Under the pieces are notes generated by a model. That model was not told the origin of the DNA and did not search any database. It saw only the letters and a program-made list of their open reading frames with translations. Of a stretch of 64,000 nt of DNA, positions 54,505-63,793 are shown piece after piece. This DNA is from Salinimonas chungwhensis DSM 16280 (GTDB lineage Bacteria > Pseudomonadota > Gammaproteobacteria > Enterobacterales > Alteromonadaceae): NCBI RefSeq assembly GCF_000378185.1, contig NZ_KB899377.1, positions 124,001 to 188,000 on the forward strand. Reading direction: 5' to 3'. Numbering within the stretch: position 1 is the first letter of the stretch; the number at the start of each line of letters is the position of its first letter. A program made the position numbers and the translations under genes.

Positions 54505-56145
54505 ATGCAGCAACGCCGCTTTACCACCCTGGCCTTTTTTCGCGGGGCGTTTGCATATAACGCACGAAATCTGTTGTCCGGTCATACTAGATTTAGTCGT
54601 TGGCTGACTAGCGTGCTGATAATAATTGTGGGTGTCAGCAGTGCACACGCGAATGCCGAGGCAGTGGGAAAAAGCAATTTGCCGGATAACAAGCCAATTC
54701 TGCAATCAGTGATTGAACAAGCCAGGAAGTCGGCCCAGGAAAGTTATGTGGCGGACGATCACGGGCTGGATGATCAGCTTAAGAATATGGACTATCAGGC
54801 CTATAAAGCTATCCATTTTAAACCGGAGCAGGCCTTATGGAAGGACGATAGTCCTTACAATATTCAGTTTTTCCACCCCGGCTTTTTATATGATGAGCCG
54901 GTAACAGTTAATATTGTTGAGCGGGATAACAGTACTCGTTTGCTGCCGTTTGACGCAAACATGTTTCGTTATGAGAAGAAAGCTAAAGAGGTAAGAGGGC
55001 TTACGGATGAAAAAAGCGGCTATGCTGGATTTCGTGTCCATTACCCGTTAAATAAAAATGACTACAAAGATGAGTTTGCGGTTTTTCAGGGCGCCTCGTA
55101 TTTTCGGCTTATTGGTAAGGACCAGGTATACGGTATTTCGGCCCGCGGCCTGGCCATTGACACCGCTATGCCTGAAGGGGAAGAGTTTCCCCGTTTCACC
55201 GAGTTTTGGCTGATTAAACCTTCCAGTGCAGAATCATTGACCATCTACGCCAGACTGGAAAGCCCTTCGGTAGCCGGAGCGTATGCGTTTACCCTTTATC
55301 CTGGCAAATCGACCAAAGCCGATGTAAAGGCATGGCTATTTGCCCGGCAGGATATCGATAAACTAGGTATAGCACCTTTTACCAGTATGTTTTTGTATGG
55401 TGAAAATACCGAACAACGACACGACGACTATCGACCTGAAGTACATGATAGTGACGGTGTACTGATGATTACCGAAGCTGGCGAGCAAATATGGCGGCCG
55501 CTGACTAACCCTTCGCGCTTGCAGATTACTGCTTTAAGCGACACCGCGCCTCAGGCCTTCGGTATGCTGCAGCGTGATGGTAGCTTCAACAGTTACCTGG
55601 ATGCCGAAGCAAACTATCATGCCCGTCCCGGGTTATGGGTGAAACCGAAAGCTGGCTTCGGTAAAGGTAAGCTAGAGGTAGTGGAGATACCTACCGATGC
55701 TGAGATTCATGACAACATTGTGGCTTACTGGGTGCCTGAAAAAGGGTTAAAAGAAGGCCAGAGCCGGTATTTTTCTTACGGCTTACGCACGGTGGATAAA
55801 GAGCCTAAGCTATACGATAAAGCGGTAGTTACGCGGACTCGGCAGGGCGTCAGCCATCTGCCTGGCTTTGAGTCCTCTGAGGAGCAGACAGTACGCCGGT
55901 TTGTGGTGGATTTTACCCTACCACGGGGGTTTAGTCTTGATACTGACGAGATAGATCTGATCTTAAATGCCAGTCGCGGCACGGTACAACAGGCCCGAAT
56001 TTTTAAAGTAAATGGTAACAGTGAAATGCGGGCAACCTTTCTGTTAATGCCGGATTCGCAAAAAACAGTGGATATGCGTCTATTCCTCAACCATCAGGAC
56101 AAACAAATCAGCGAGGTATGGAATTATGTCTACCAGCCAGAATAA
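54505..56145 (+). CDS. opgG: Glucans biosynthesis protein G
   Basis: OpgG is a periplasmic glycoside-hydrolase-type enzyme that shapes osmoregulated periplasmic glucan backbones. The 546-residue protein has a long N-terminal signal region (residues 1-50, hydrophobic core SVLIIIVGVSSAHANA) and the MdoG beta-sandwich domains, with blocks YQAYKAIHFKPEQALWKDD, FQGASYFRLIGKDQVYGISARGL and the C-terminal immunoglobulin-like domain. Its end overlaps opgH by 20 bases, as in the classical opgGH operon. E. coli expression rises at low osmolarity; no such site is visible. Confidence 0.95.
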   Translation: MQQRRFTTLAFFRGAFAYNARNLLSGHTRFSRWLTSVLIIIVGVSSAHANAEAVGKSNLPDNKPILQSVIEQARKSAQESYVADDHGLDDQLKNMDYQAYKAIHFKPEQALWKDDSPYNIQFFHPGFLYDEPVTVNIVERDNSTRLLPFDANMFRYEKKAKEVRGLTDEKSGYAGFRVHYPLNKNDYKDEFAVFQGASYFRLIGKDQVYGISARGLAIDTAMPEGEEFPRFTEFWLIKPSSAESLTIYARLESPSVAGAYAFTLYPGKSTKADVKAWLFARQDIDKLGIAPFTSMFLYGENTEQRHDDYRPEVHDSDGVLMITEAGEQIWRPLTNPSRLQITALSDTAPQAFGMLQRDGSFNSYLDAEANYHARPGLWVKPKAGFGKGKLEVVEIPTDAEIHDNIVAYWVPEKGLKEGQSRYFSYGLRTVDKEPKLYDKAVVTRTRQGVSHLPGFESSEEQTVRRFVVDFTLPRGFSLDTDEIDLILNASRGTVQQARIFKVNGNSEMRATFLLMPDSQKTVDMRLFLNHQDKQISEVWNYVYQPE

Positions 56146-58066
56146 GGCCGGTGACAGAAAAAACCCAAATGCCTTATTCACCCGGGCACGACGTTTTCGG
56201 CTGATCATCATGTTGATGCTGGTGCTACCTACCACCGCGCTGGCAACCTATAGTTTGTATGAGATTTTTCGGCCTAACCAACTGACGGCGCTGGAAGCCG
56301 GCCAGTTGATTTTAGCTGTGATGTTATTTGTATGGCTGTCCATGGCTTTCTGGACGGCGTTCATTGGTTTTATGCTTAAACTGTTGCATATTGACCCGCT
56401 AAGTTTACGACGTGAACTAAAACCTATCGATGAAAGCGTACCACTGACAAAACGGCATGCCATCATTATGCCCGTATACAACGAAGATACCCGGCGTATT
56501 ATGGTGGGCTTTGAAGCCTGTGTGCGCGAATTGGTTGAATCGTCTGACGCCGATAAATTTGATTTTTATATGCTCAGTGATACCCGTGATGCAACACTAG
56601 CTCAGGCGGAACTTGATGCCTGGCAGTCGCTTATTCAACGAATGGGGCCGGCGGCCAATCGTATGTTTTACCGTCGGCGGGAAAAGAATATCGGCCGTAA
56701 GGTGGGCAATGTTACCGACTTTTGTGAGCGATGGGGCGCCCAGTACGAAGGAATGGTCGTACTGGATGCTGATAGCGTCATGTCGGCCACTCGTATGCGG
56801 GATTTAGCCAGAAGACTGGAACTGAATAATGATGTCGCGCTTATTCAGACGATTCCTATGCCGGTACGTCAGCACAGCTTTTTTGGTCGCTTTGTGCAGT
56901 TTGCCGCCCATCTCTACAGTCCCATGCTGGCCACCGGCCTGGCGTTTTGGCAAACCGACAGCGCAAATTATTGGGGACATAACGCCATAATTCGTATTGA
57001 GCCTTTCATGGCCCATTGCGGGTTGCCGGAAATGCCCGGTCCGGCTCCCTTTGGCGGGGATATTCTAAGTCATGATTTTGTTGAGGCGGCGCTGTTACGA
57101 CGCGCAGGCTGGCAATGCTACCTGTTGACCGACACCGATGGCAGCTACGAAGAAGTGCCGGCCAATATGATTGATTATGCTATCCGTGACAGACGTTGGG
57201 TTCAAGGCAATATCCAGCATATGGGCCTGCTCTCTATTCGCGGGCTGAAAACCACAAACCGTCTGCATTTTTTGTTTGGTGCCTTCGCCTATATTTCATC
57301 CATTATTTTATTTGCCGTACTCATGCTTGGCACCGCTGATGCTATTGTACGTGCTACTACGCTGCCCGATTTCTTTGCCTCCCGTTATCAGTTATTTCCT
57401 GACTGGCCCATAGCTAAAGAAAAAATGATGTTGTGGACGCTGTGGGGCACCATTGCGCTGCTCTTCATGCCCAAAGTGCTGGGTATCGTGTTAGCCATGA
57501 TTCAGCGACGAAAAGCCTTTGGCGGGCTATTCAGCCTGCTTAAGGGCGGGATTGTAGAGTTGATGATGGCAATACTTATCGCGCCGATCATGATGTTTTA
57601 TCACAGTTACTTTGTATTGAGTGTTCTTATCGGGCACAAAGTCCGCTGGGATGCGCAGGCTCGTGAAGGGCGCATGGTGCCATGGAAAGATGCTTTTGCG
57701 TATACCCGCTGGATGACGCTACTGGCGGTGGCGTGGGGTGGGCTGACAGCCTGGTTTACCCCGGTACTGTTTGTCTGGTTGTTGCCGGTACTCACTGGCA
57801 TGTTCATTGGGGCGGCGGTTATCCGCTTTACCAGCAGTGAGCGTGTTGGCCTGCTATGCCGCAAGCTGGGAATTTTCGTTATTGACGAAGAGCATAACGA
57901 AGATACTTCTTTGGTAAGAGTCAGACAGGGTATGGCTGATTATGGCCAGCCCTCGCAACATGGCGCAGTGCCCGACATTCCGCCGGCCCATCATCAACCG
58001 ATGCCCATCCAAAATTTTGGCAGAAAACCTCTGCCTATGCGCAGCGCATTGCCGGTGGGTAAATAA
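56126..58066 (+). CDS. opgH: Glucans biosynthesis glucosyltransferase H
   Basis: OpgH is the inner-membrane beta-1,2-glucosyltransferase (GT2) that uses UDP-glucose to build the periplasmic glucan. The 646 residues show N-terminal helices, catalytic loop motifs (IIMPVYNED, YMLSDTRD, VVLDADSVMS, ILSHDFVEA, RDRRWVQGN) and further helices. E. coli OpgH is about 200 residues longer; the cytoplasmic N-terminal extension that binds FtsZ there is missing here. The C-terminus is rich in Pro/His. The ATG at 56126 lies inside opgG. Confidence 0.95.
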   Translation: MSTSQNKAGDRKNPNALFTRARRFRLIIMLMLVLPTTALATYSLYEIFRPNQLTALEAGQLILAVMLFVWLSMAFWTAFIGFMLKLLHIDPLSLRRELKPIDESVPLTKRHAIIMPVYNEDTRRIMVGFEACVRELVESSDADKFDFYMLSDTRDATLAQAELDAWQSLIQRMGPAANRMFYRRREKNIGRKVGNVTDFCERWGAQYEGMVVLDADSVMSATRMRDLARRLELNNDVALIQTIPMPVRQHSFFGRFVQFAAHLYSPMLATGLAFWQTDSANYWGHNAIIRIEPFMAHCGLPEMPGPAPFGGDILSHDFVEAALLRRAGWQCYLLTDTDGSYEEVPANMIDYAIRDRRWVQGNIQHMGLLSIRGLKTTNRLHFLFGAFAYISSIILFAVLMLGTADAIVRATTLPDFFASRYQLFPDWPIAKEKMMLWTLWGTIALLFMPKVLGIVLAMIQRRKAFGGLFSLLKGGIVELMMAILIAPIMMFYHSYFVLSVLIGHKVRWDAQAREGRMVPWKDAFAYTRWMTLLAVAWGGLTAWFTPVLFVWLLPVLTGMFIGAAVIRFTSSERVGLLCRKLGIFVIDEEHNEDTSLVRVRQGMADYGQPSQHGAVPDIPPAHHQPMPIQNFGRKPLPMRSALPVGK

Positions 58067-58068
58067 TC

Positions 58069-58100
58069 AGGGGCGGCTGGCGCCCCTTAGCATTAATGCT
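58069..58100. terminator. Possible terminator between opgH and the yceI-like gene
   Basis: AGGGGCG and CGCCCCT form a seven-base stem with a GCTGG loop (58069-58087). A 12-base palindrome AGCATTAATGCT adjoins it (58089-58100). No strong T run follows, so function is uncertain. Confidence 0.4.
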
Positions 58101-58665
58101 GTTCAAATACGACAGAGAAGGTTACCGGTACCGCCATAGTGATGCTTTGCAGGCCTGCGATGGCCTGCAATGTGTTTATTCCTTCAGCCAGGCCGAAGTC
58201 CCCCGCATTCACTATTGTCGGTGCCACCGTGGTCACTCTGAACGTGGCATCATCTAACCGGGATACAGCAACATCAAAAGTAGTGGCGACGTTCTTTCCA
58301 TGAAGATCAATTGCACCTTCTACCGTCTGAATCGCCGATTCTCCAGGCTGCATGGTAAGCATTCCATCTGCTAATGTTGCTGAAAATCGAGCCTGAGGAA
58401 AGTTGCCAGTTTCAAACAGCTTCTCCTGCATGCGCGTGTCCCGAATTTCAATGCTGGTATTAACCGAGGTGAGGGGAACAGTCACGGTTAGTTCGCCACT
58501 GTCGCTGATGGTGCCAGCCAGCGCCTCAAAGCTGTGACGTTCAGTAATCTGTGCATTTTTGGTCGACAAAAAGTGAAGTTGCGACGCGCTTTCGTCGAGT
58601 TTCCAGTCAGCCGCTGCAACAGATGGCAGCACCAGGGCCAGGCTGGCAATTAAAGATTTATACAC
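58093..58665 (-). CDS. YceI family periplasmic lipid-binding-like protein
   Basis: The 190-residue protein has a signal peptide (ending SVAAA) and the YceI lipocalin-like fold pattern, with DESASQLHFLSTKNA, VPLTSVNTSIEIRDTRMQEKLFET and a C-terminal VTFSVV. Some YceI proteins bind isoprenoid lipids; no ligand is shown here. GTG 58665 has GAGGA upstream. It begins three bases after cysQ, so nudE-cysQ-yceI form an operon. Confidence 0.88.
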   Translation of the reverse strand: MYKSLIASLALVLPSVAAADWKLDESASQLHFLSTKNAQITERHSFEALAGTISDSGELTVTVPLTSVNTSIEIRDTRMQEKLFETGNFPQARFSATLADGMLTMQPGESAIQTVEGAIDLHGKNVATTFDVAVSRLDDATFRVTTVAPTIVNAGDFGLAEGINTLQAIAGLQSITMAVPVTFSVVFEQH

Positions 58666-58668
58666 AGT

Positions 58669-59496
58669 TTATTCCTCTTCGTACTGGACAATATCCTGCC
58701 AGGGTACCCGTTGGTCCCCCATCACAACAAAGTCCGGGTTTTCCAGTGATTTTCGCTGGTTATAGGTAAGCGGTTCGAAGTTCGCCGCCAGAATTCGCCC
58801 GCCGGCTTCCTCAACAATGCACTGGGAAGCGCCTGTGTCCCACTCACCGGTGATGCCGATACGCATGAACACATCCGCTTTGCCTTCTGCGATAAAGCAG
58901 GACTTTAAAGAACAGCTACCCAGCGGCAGGGTCTGGTAGACGCGACGTGCCGTCAGACGCGACATGATTTTTTCCCGTGACTGGCGACGGCTGATGGCAA
59001 TCATCACGACACTGTTGTGTGGATCGTCCAGCTTGCGCACGTGAATACGGCGGTGCTCGTCGGGACTATCCTTATAGGCGCCATTGCCCTTACTGGCGTA
59101 ATAGAGTGACTGTCCGGGCGGCCAGAAAATAACGCCAATAACAGGCTCGTTATTTTCAATCAAAGCAATATTGATGGCAAAATCTCCGCTGCGGGCAATA
59201 AACTCCTGCGTGCCGTCGATGGGGTCAATAAGCCAGTAACGCGGCCAGTCCTTACGTTCGGACAAACTGGCATGCTTATTCTCTTCGGAAAGAATGGGGA
59301 TATCCGGGGTCGCTTCTTTGAGGCGTTTATTGATGATGTCATTGGCACAATAATCGGCGCTGGTTACCGGCGAATCATCGTCTTTCTGATAAGCGTCGAA
59401 TTTACCCGTATCATAAATGGATAAAACCTCTCGGCCAGCTTCTACCGCCACATCTTTGGCAAGCGCCAGTAAATCCTGTCTGTCATCTTCAGGCAT
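58669..59496 (-). CDS. cysQ: 3'(2'),5'-bisphosphate nucleotidase CysQ
   Basis: CysQ dephosphorylates 3'-phosphoadenosine-5'-phosphate, a by-product of sulfate assimilation. The 275 residues belong to the inositol monophosphatase family. Metal-site motifs are visible: SEENK near residue 70, WLIDPIDGTQEFI near 88 and GEWDTGASQ near 218. The gene lies between nudE (four bases upstream) and yceI. Confidence 0.95.
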   Translation of the reverse strand: MPEDDRQDLLALAKDVAVEAGREVLSIYDTGKFDAYQKDDDSPVTSADYCANDIINKRLKEATPDIPILSEENKHASLSERKDWPRYWLIDPIDGTQEFIARSGDFAINIALIENNEPVIGVIFWPPGQSLYYASKGNGAYKDSPDEHRRIHVRKLDDPHNSVVMIAISRRQSREKIMSRLTARRVYQTLPLGSCSLKSCFIAEGKADVFMRIGITGEWDTGASQCIVEEAGGRILAANFEPLTYNQRKSLENPDFVVMGDQRVPWQDIVQYEEE

Positions 59497-59500
59497 CGTG

Positions 59501-60064
59501 TTACCGCTCCTTTAACCACTGTTGCGCTAAAAACAAGGCGGCAATACACCGCGCTTCTATAAAATCATCACGGCTCAGCAGCGAGGCTGCATCGCTCATT
59601 TTCCATTTCACCACATCCAGAGGTTCCGGCTCATCGCCCGGTAGCTCTTTGGGGTACAAATCACGGGCCACCACAATGCGCATTTCAGAATTGAAGAAAT
59701 TAGGAGCCATGTTCACTTTATGGATTTCTTCTATATGATTAGCTCCAAATCCAGCTTCTTCCTGAAGCTCACGATTTGCCGCTTCTACAGCACTTTCGCC
59801 CGGGTCGATGAGCCCTTTGGGAAAGCCTAGCTGATAAGAATGGTTGCCGGCAGCATACTCGCGCACCAGAATCATCGTGTCATCATCTAACATGGGAACA
59901 ATCATCACCGCACCGTGAGAGGTGCCAGCCATTCGTTCAAACTGTCGGGTGGCGCCGTTGGAGAATTCAAGATCAACGCGCTCTACTTTAAACAGGCGGC
60001 TTCTGGCCACAATCTCCCGATGATGAATCTGGGGTAACGTTTTGGCTGGATCTATTTTACTCAT
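59501..60064 (-). CDS. nudE: ADP compounds hydrolase NudE (Nudix)
   Basis: NudE hydrolyses ADP-ribose, AP3A, NADH and similar dinucleotides. The 187 residues contain a complete Nudix box (GLIDPGESAVEAANRELQEE and AGFG, about residues 80-103). The N-terminal strand-rich region (HHREIVARSRLFKVERVDLEF) is as in E. coli. It is the first gene of the nudE-cysQ-yceI operon and diverges from yrfG, as in E. coli and Vibrio. Confidence 0.94.
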   Translation of the reverse strand: MSKIDPAKTLPQIHHREIVARSRLFKVERVDLEFSNGATRQFERMAGTSHGAVMIVPMLDDDTMILVREYAAGNHSYQLGFPKGLIDPGESAVEAANRELQEEAGFGANHIEEIHKVNMAPNFFNSEMRIVVARDLYPKELPGDEPEPLDVVKWKMSDAASLLSRDDFIEARCIAALFLAQQWLKER

Positions 60065-60126
60065 GTTTATCGTGGCTTTTCTTCGGTATTATGTGGTTAG
60101 TCTAAAGCTTAACGCAATAGAAGGAA

Positions 60127-60831
60127 ATGTGCTTGCCCACTCTGCCCTGGAATCAGATTGATACCGTTCTGCTGGATATGGACGGCACCTTACTTGATCT
60201 ACATTACGACAATCATTTCTGGACAGATTATCTGCCTCAGAAACTGGCGCACGCCACCGGTTTGCATCCTGATGCGTGCAAAGCACAACTGATGTCTCAT
60301 TATGCGCGGGTCAGTGGGCAAATCCAGTGGTACTGTCTCGATTACTGGGCGACACAGCTCAATCTCGACATTCTTGCTGCGAAACGGGAAATCGCTCACC
60401 TTATTTCATTGCGCCCCGATACCATCGCATTTTTAGATGCACTGAAGCAATCTGGTCGCGATGTGGTATTGGTCACCAACTCGCATCCTGACGGACTGAC
60501 TTTAAAAATCGAACGTACACAGCTGGATGCCCACATAGATACGCTGATTTCCACTCATGAGTTTGGTGTGACCAAAGAATCGCAGTCGTTATGGCAGCAA
60601 TTGCACCATCGCTTGAAATTTGATCCGGATAAAACCTTATTTGTAGATGACAGTCTACCCATTTTGACTGCGGCCCGTGAGTTTGGCATTGCGCATTTGC
60701 TTGCAGTGGCCAATCCAGATAGTCAGCAACCAGTAAAGCAAATTACAGACTTTCCGGCTGTTACTGATTATCGTGATCTGATCGAAGCGATTATCAGTTC
60801 GCCAGTTCAACATGCAGGCACTGAACAATGA
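60127..60831 (+). CDS. yrfG: GMP/IMP nucleotidase YrfG (HAD family)
   Basis: The 234-residue HAD phosphatase has the nucleophile motif LLDMDGTLLDL (near residue 16), motif II VLVTNSHPDG, and motif IV FVDDSLPILTAA near residue 175. It closely resembles E. coli YrfG, which dephosphorylates GMP and IMP. Start: ATG 60127 has AAGGA only two bases upstream, and TTG 60133 is better spaced, so the true N-terminus may be two codons shorter. It overlaps yjjX by four bases. Confidence 0.93.
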   Translation: MCLPTLPWNQIDTVLLDMDGTLLDLHYDNHFWTDYLPQKLAHATGLHPDACKAQLMSHYARVSGQIQWYCLDYWATQLNLDILAAKREIAHLISLRPDTIAFLDALKQSGRDVVLVTNSHPDGLTLKIERTQLDAHIDTLISTHEFGVTKESQSLWQQLHHRLKFDPDKTLFVDDSLPILTAAREFGIAHLLAVANPDSQQPVKQITDFPAVTDYRDLIEAIISSPVQHAGTEQ

Positions 60832-61373
60832 CAGAATGTATTGTCGGCTCTGAAAACCCGGTAAAAATTAATGCCGCGCAGGTGGCCTTGGCTAAAGTAT
60901 TGAACAAATCCATAACGATTACGCCGATGGCGGTATCCAGTGGCGTAGCTGATCAGCCGCTGTCACAGGAGGACACGCGGCAGGGGGCAATCAACCGAAT
61001 CAATGCCTGTGTAAATAACGTCAGTCAGTCGCGCCGTGAACATAGCTGGTTTGTGGCAATTGAGGGGGGCGTGGATCATTTTGCTGATGGTCCGGCAACC
61101 TTTGCTTATGTAGCGATTTATCACCAGGGCATATGGTCGGTTAACCGCGGAGCCAGCCTGCCGCTACCCGGTATAATTTATCAGGCCCTCGAAGAAGGGC
61201 GTGAGCTGGGTGATGTAATGGACGATGTTTTTGCTACCAATAATGTTAAACAAAAAGAAGGCGCCATCGGCCTGCTCACCAATAATCTGGCCACGCGGCA
61301 AAGTATTTATGAATCTGTACTCATTCTCGCATTAGCAAAATTTAATCATCCTCAGCTGTACGGCGGCATTTAA
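60828..61373 (+). CDS. yjjX: Inosine/xanthosine triphosphatase YjjX
   Basis: YjjX hydrolyses ITP and XTP, keeping deaminated purines out of nucleic acids. The 181-residue protein starts with VGSENPVKINAAQVAL and has VSSGVADQPLSQEDTRQGAI, AIEGGVD and the C-terminal QKEGAIGLLTNN, all typical of the family. It starts inside the yrfG stop (ATGA). Both genes act on inosine nucleotides, which makes this coupling sensible. Confidence 0.94.
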   Translation: MTECIVGSENPVKINAAQVALAKVLNKSITITPMAVSSGVADQPLSQEDTRQGAINRINACVNNVSQSRREHSWFVAIEGGVDHFADGPATFAYVAIYHQGIWSVNRGASLPLPGIIYQALEEGRELGDVMDDVFATNNVKQKEGAIGLLTNNLATRQSIYESVLILALAKFNHPQLYGGI

Positions 61374-61569
61374 CAGCCGGCCATGAGCTGTACGTGAAAT
61401 TCTGTACCAGCGCCCTGAAATTTATTCGCGCTGGCTAACAGGTTGATATTAAGATAATTGCAGGATCACAGCAGATAACACCATGATCGTGTGAGAGATC
61501 TTCCTAACTCGACAAGTTGGCGTTGTTGTTGCACCTTCTGGAACACATGTTCAAATCAGGAGACAATTA
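61374..61569. other. Intergenic region upstream of the aldehyde dehydrogenase gene
   Basis: These 196 bases hold no gene or clear terminator for yjjX. A CAGGAG ribosome-binding site lies just before the dehydrogenase ATG. The promoter cannot be placed with confidence. Confidence 0.4.
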
Positions 61570-62946
61570 ATGTCCAATACGGTTGAAACAATCAATCCCG
61601 CAACAGAGCAAACACTTAAGTCATATACATTACTCAGTACAGAGGAAGCGAAAAAAGCAGTAGATGCATCTCACGAGGCATTTACCAGCTGGCGCAAAAC
61701 TTCCTTGCAAGAACGAAGCAAACTAATGAATGCGCTGGCTGATAAAATCGATGAGCGAGCCGATGATATTGTCGAACTGATGATTGATGAAATGGGCAAG
61801 GTTACCGAGCAGGGTTATCAGGAAGTTGAATTGTGCGCCGCCATTTGCCGCTACACCGCGGAAAATGCTGAAACACAGCTTGCCGATGAAAAGCGTGAGT
61901 ATGACGGCGGTAACGCCATCATTACTTATCAGCCAATCGGTGTCATTCTGGGCATTCAGCCCTGGAATTTTCCTTTGTATCAAGTCATCCGTTACAGCGT
62001 TCCCAATATCATGGCAGGAAATACTACGGTCTTAAAGCATGCTGACAATGTGTTCGGTATGGCTGAAATGATTCAGGAACTGTATGAAGAAGCGGGTTTT
62101 CCGAAAAATGTCTATCAGTCTCTGCTTATCAGCGGCGAGACAGCCAGTGACCTGATTCAGCACGATAAAGTGCGCGGTGTCACATTTACCGGTTCAGATA
62201 AGGTTGGCAAAATGGTTGGCGAAAATGCCGGCAGCCAGTCGAAGAAAAGTGTTCTTGAACTTGGGAGTAACGATGCATTCGTCGTGCTTGAAGATGCGGA
62301 TATTGAAACCGCTGTTCAGGCATGTGTTCAGGGCCGCATAATCAACAATGGTGAAACATGTGTCTCTGCTAAACGTTTTATCATAGCTGATAAAATCTAT
62401 GACGAGTTCAGAGATGCCTATGTGGCAGAATTTAAAAAACTTAAAGTAGGCAATCCACGCGATACAGACACCGATGTAGGGCCAATGGCGCGCAAGGATC
62501 TTCGCGATAAGCTTAATGATCAGGTTCAGGAATCTGTCAAAAATGGTGCAACCTGCACGCTGGGTGGCGATATGACTAGTGGCACCGGTTATTACTATCC
62601 GCTGACTATTCTTGAGGACGTAAAGCCAGGCATGCCAGCATATGATGACGAATTGTTTGGCCCCGTCGCCTCATTCATTCGTGCCAAAGATGATGGTGAT
62701 GCCATGCGCATAGCTAATGATTCTCGCTATGGACTGGGCGGAGGAATTTTCTCTTCTGACGAGAAGAAAGCTGTAGAGCTGGCCCGCACCGAGTTTGATA
62801 CCGGTATGGTTAACATTAACGGCTATTCACTGGCGCAACCTAACCTGCCATTTGGCGGCGTAAAAGAAAGCGGCTACGGGCGTGAACACGGTGGCTTCGG
62901 CATCAAAGAGTTCGTTAACGCCAAAACAATATTCATTGCCGAATAA
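61570..62946 (+). CDS. NAD(P)-dependent succinate-semialdehyde-type dehydrogenase
   Basis: The 458-residue aldehyde dehydrogenase oxidises an aldehyde to an acid using NAD(P)+. The catalytic cysteine is Cys264 (GETCVSAKR) and the general base Glu230 (VLELGSND); the cofactor site is seen in GIQPWNFPL and FTGSDKVG. Its short length without a C-terminal extension and the ELGSNDAFVVL and LPFGGVKESGYGREHG blocks fit the GabD/Sad-like succinate-semialdehyde group, but the substrate is not certain. GABA-pathway neighbours (gabT) are not present. It has its own terminator. Confidence 0.88.
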   Translation: MSNTVETINPATEQTLKSYTLLSTEEAKKAVDASHEAFTSWRKTSLQERSKLMNALADKIDERADDIVELMIDEMGKVTEQGYQEVELCAAICRYTAENAETQLADEKREYDGGNAIITYQPIGVILGIQPWNFPLYQVIRYSVPNIMAGNTTVLKHADNVFGMAEMIQELYEEAGFPKNVYQSLLISGETASDLIQHDKVRGVTFTGSDKVGKMVGENAGSQSKKSVLELGSNDAFVVLEDADIETAVQACVQGRIINNGETCVSAKRFIIADKIYDEFRDAYVAEFKKLKVGNPRDTDTDVGPMARKDLRDKLNDQVQESVKNGATCTLGGDMTSGTGYYYPLTILEDVKPGMPAYDDELFGPVASFIRAKDDGDAMRIANDSRYGLGGGIFSSDEKKAVELARTEFDTGMVNINGYSLAQPNLPFGGVKESGYGREHGGFGIKEFVNAKTIFIAE

Positions 62947-62965
62947 ATAGTAAGACGATAGACAA

Positions 62966-62999
62966 ACGCGCTGGTCTGAACGACCAGCGCGTTTTTTTA
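62966..62999 (+). terminator. Rho-independent terminator of the aldehyde dehydrogenase gene
   Basis: A perfect 11-base stem (ACGCGCTGGTC with GACCAGCGCGT, loop of five bases) is followed by seven T. Confidence 0.93.
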
Positions 63000-63163
63000 T
63001 GCTTAAAATAAGATGAAATAGAGAGGTTGGCGTCAGTATTACCCAGTCGCTATGTTCTAACTTGCTAAGTCTTAAAAGCTATGGTGTTGGCACTTATGGG
63101 GCCATTGAGCCGTACGGTTGCGCAGTAACTATATACAGTCTTTACTGAACAACGCTGCCACAA

Positions 63164-63617
63164 CTACCGTGTATCGTCCCTAATATTGACAAATCGAGTA
63201 GCCGAAACAAAAAGTAAACCGTAGAGCAGCCCACTGCTTATTCCCATCGCCTCTGCTAAGGGCTTGAAAAGCGGCAGATGAAGAAGAAATACAGGGATTA
63301 CGCCAATCACAATTATTTTAAATTTCACGGTTGAGGTAAAGGGTGAGTTGCAATAGGGGCACCTCTTCTTTTTGCCCAGTTTGTTAGCCGCTTTCGAAAA
63401 AACACCTATTTTTTTTCTCGCAGGCGGGACATCTGAAAAACTGCTCGTTAGCATGGTATGTCTGCGTATTGGCGGCTGCAGCATTACCTGCATCTGATTG
63501 GCGTGTGGCTAATACAGTTTGTAGTGTTTCTGTTCGCTCCGGAAAAGCGTCTTTATCGATGGTTCTGAGCGTGCTATCAAGCTTTGTGATCGAATATTTT
63601 GAATAGTCCGGTTCCAT
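63164..63617 (-). pseudogene. Zinc-ribbon membrane protein gene split by a frameshift at an A8 run
   Basis: Two overlapping minus-strand frames form one gene. The first (from ATG 63617, starting MEPDYSKYSITKLDSTL) runs through FFRCPACEKK and then stops after a few unrelated residues at 63384. The second frame picks up KKIGVFSKAANKLGKKKRCP at the same place and continues YCNSPF, two hydrophobic helices and the stop at 63164. Joining them at the eight-A run (63409-63416) gives about 150 residues with a CxxC...CxxC zinc ribbon and two membrane helices. Whether this is mutation, sequencing error or programmed slippage is open. The N-terminal YSKYS-type domain recurs in small Alteromonadales proteins; its function is unknown. 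Confidence 0.65.
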
Positions 63618-63667
63618 CCTTGAATATCTCACTGTTACTAAACGCAAAGCTAGCGGCATAGCAGCGA

Positions 63668-63695
63668 TATGTCAGCAATGTTATGTCAGCAATTT
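63668..63695. repeat. 14-bp tandem repeat
   Basis: TATGTCAGCAAT occurs at 63668-63679 and again at 63682-63693, a 14-base period with a near-identical next base pair. It lies upstream of the frameshifted zinc-ribbon gene, in non-coding sequence. Confidence 0.7.
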
Positions 63696-63793
63696 CACAC
63701 GACTTAAGCCGCTCTTTTCTGCACAATGTTAAACCCTTGCTCGCCTTGAATTTTTTCAAAGGTAATAGCGAGCAGCGTTGATGATAGTGGCGA

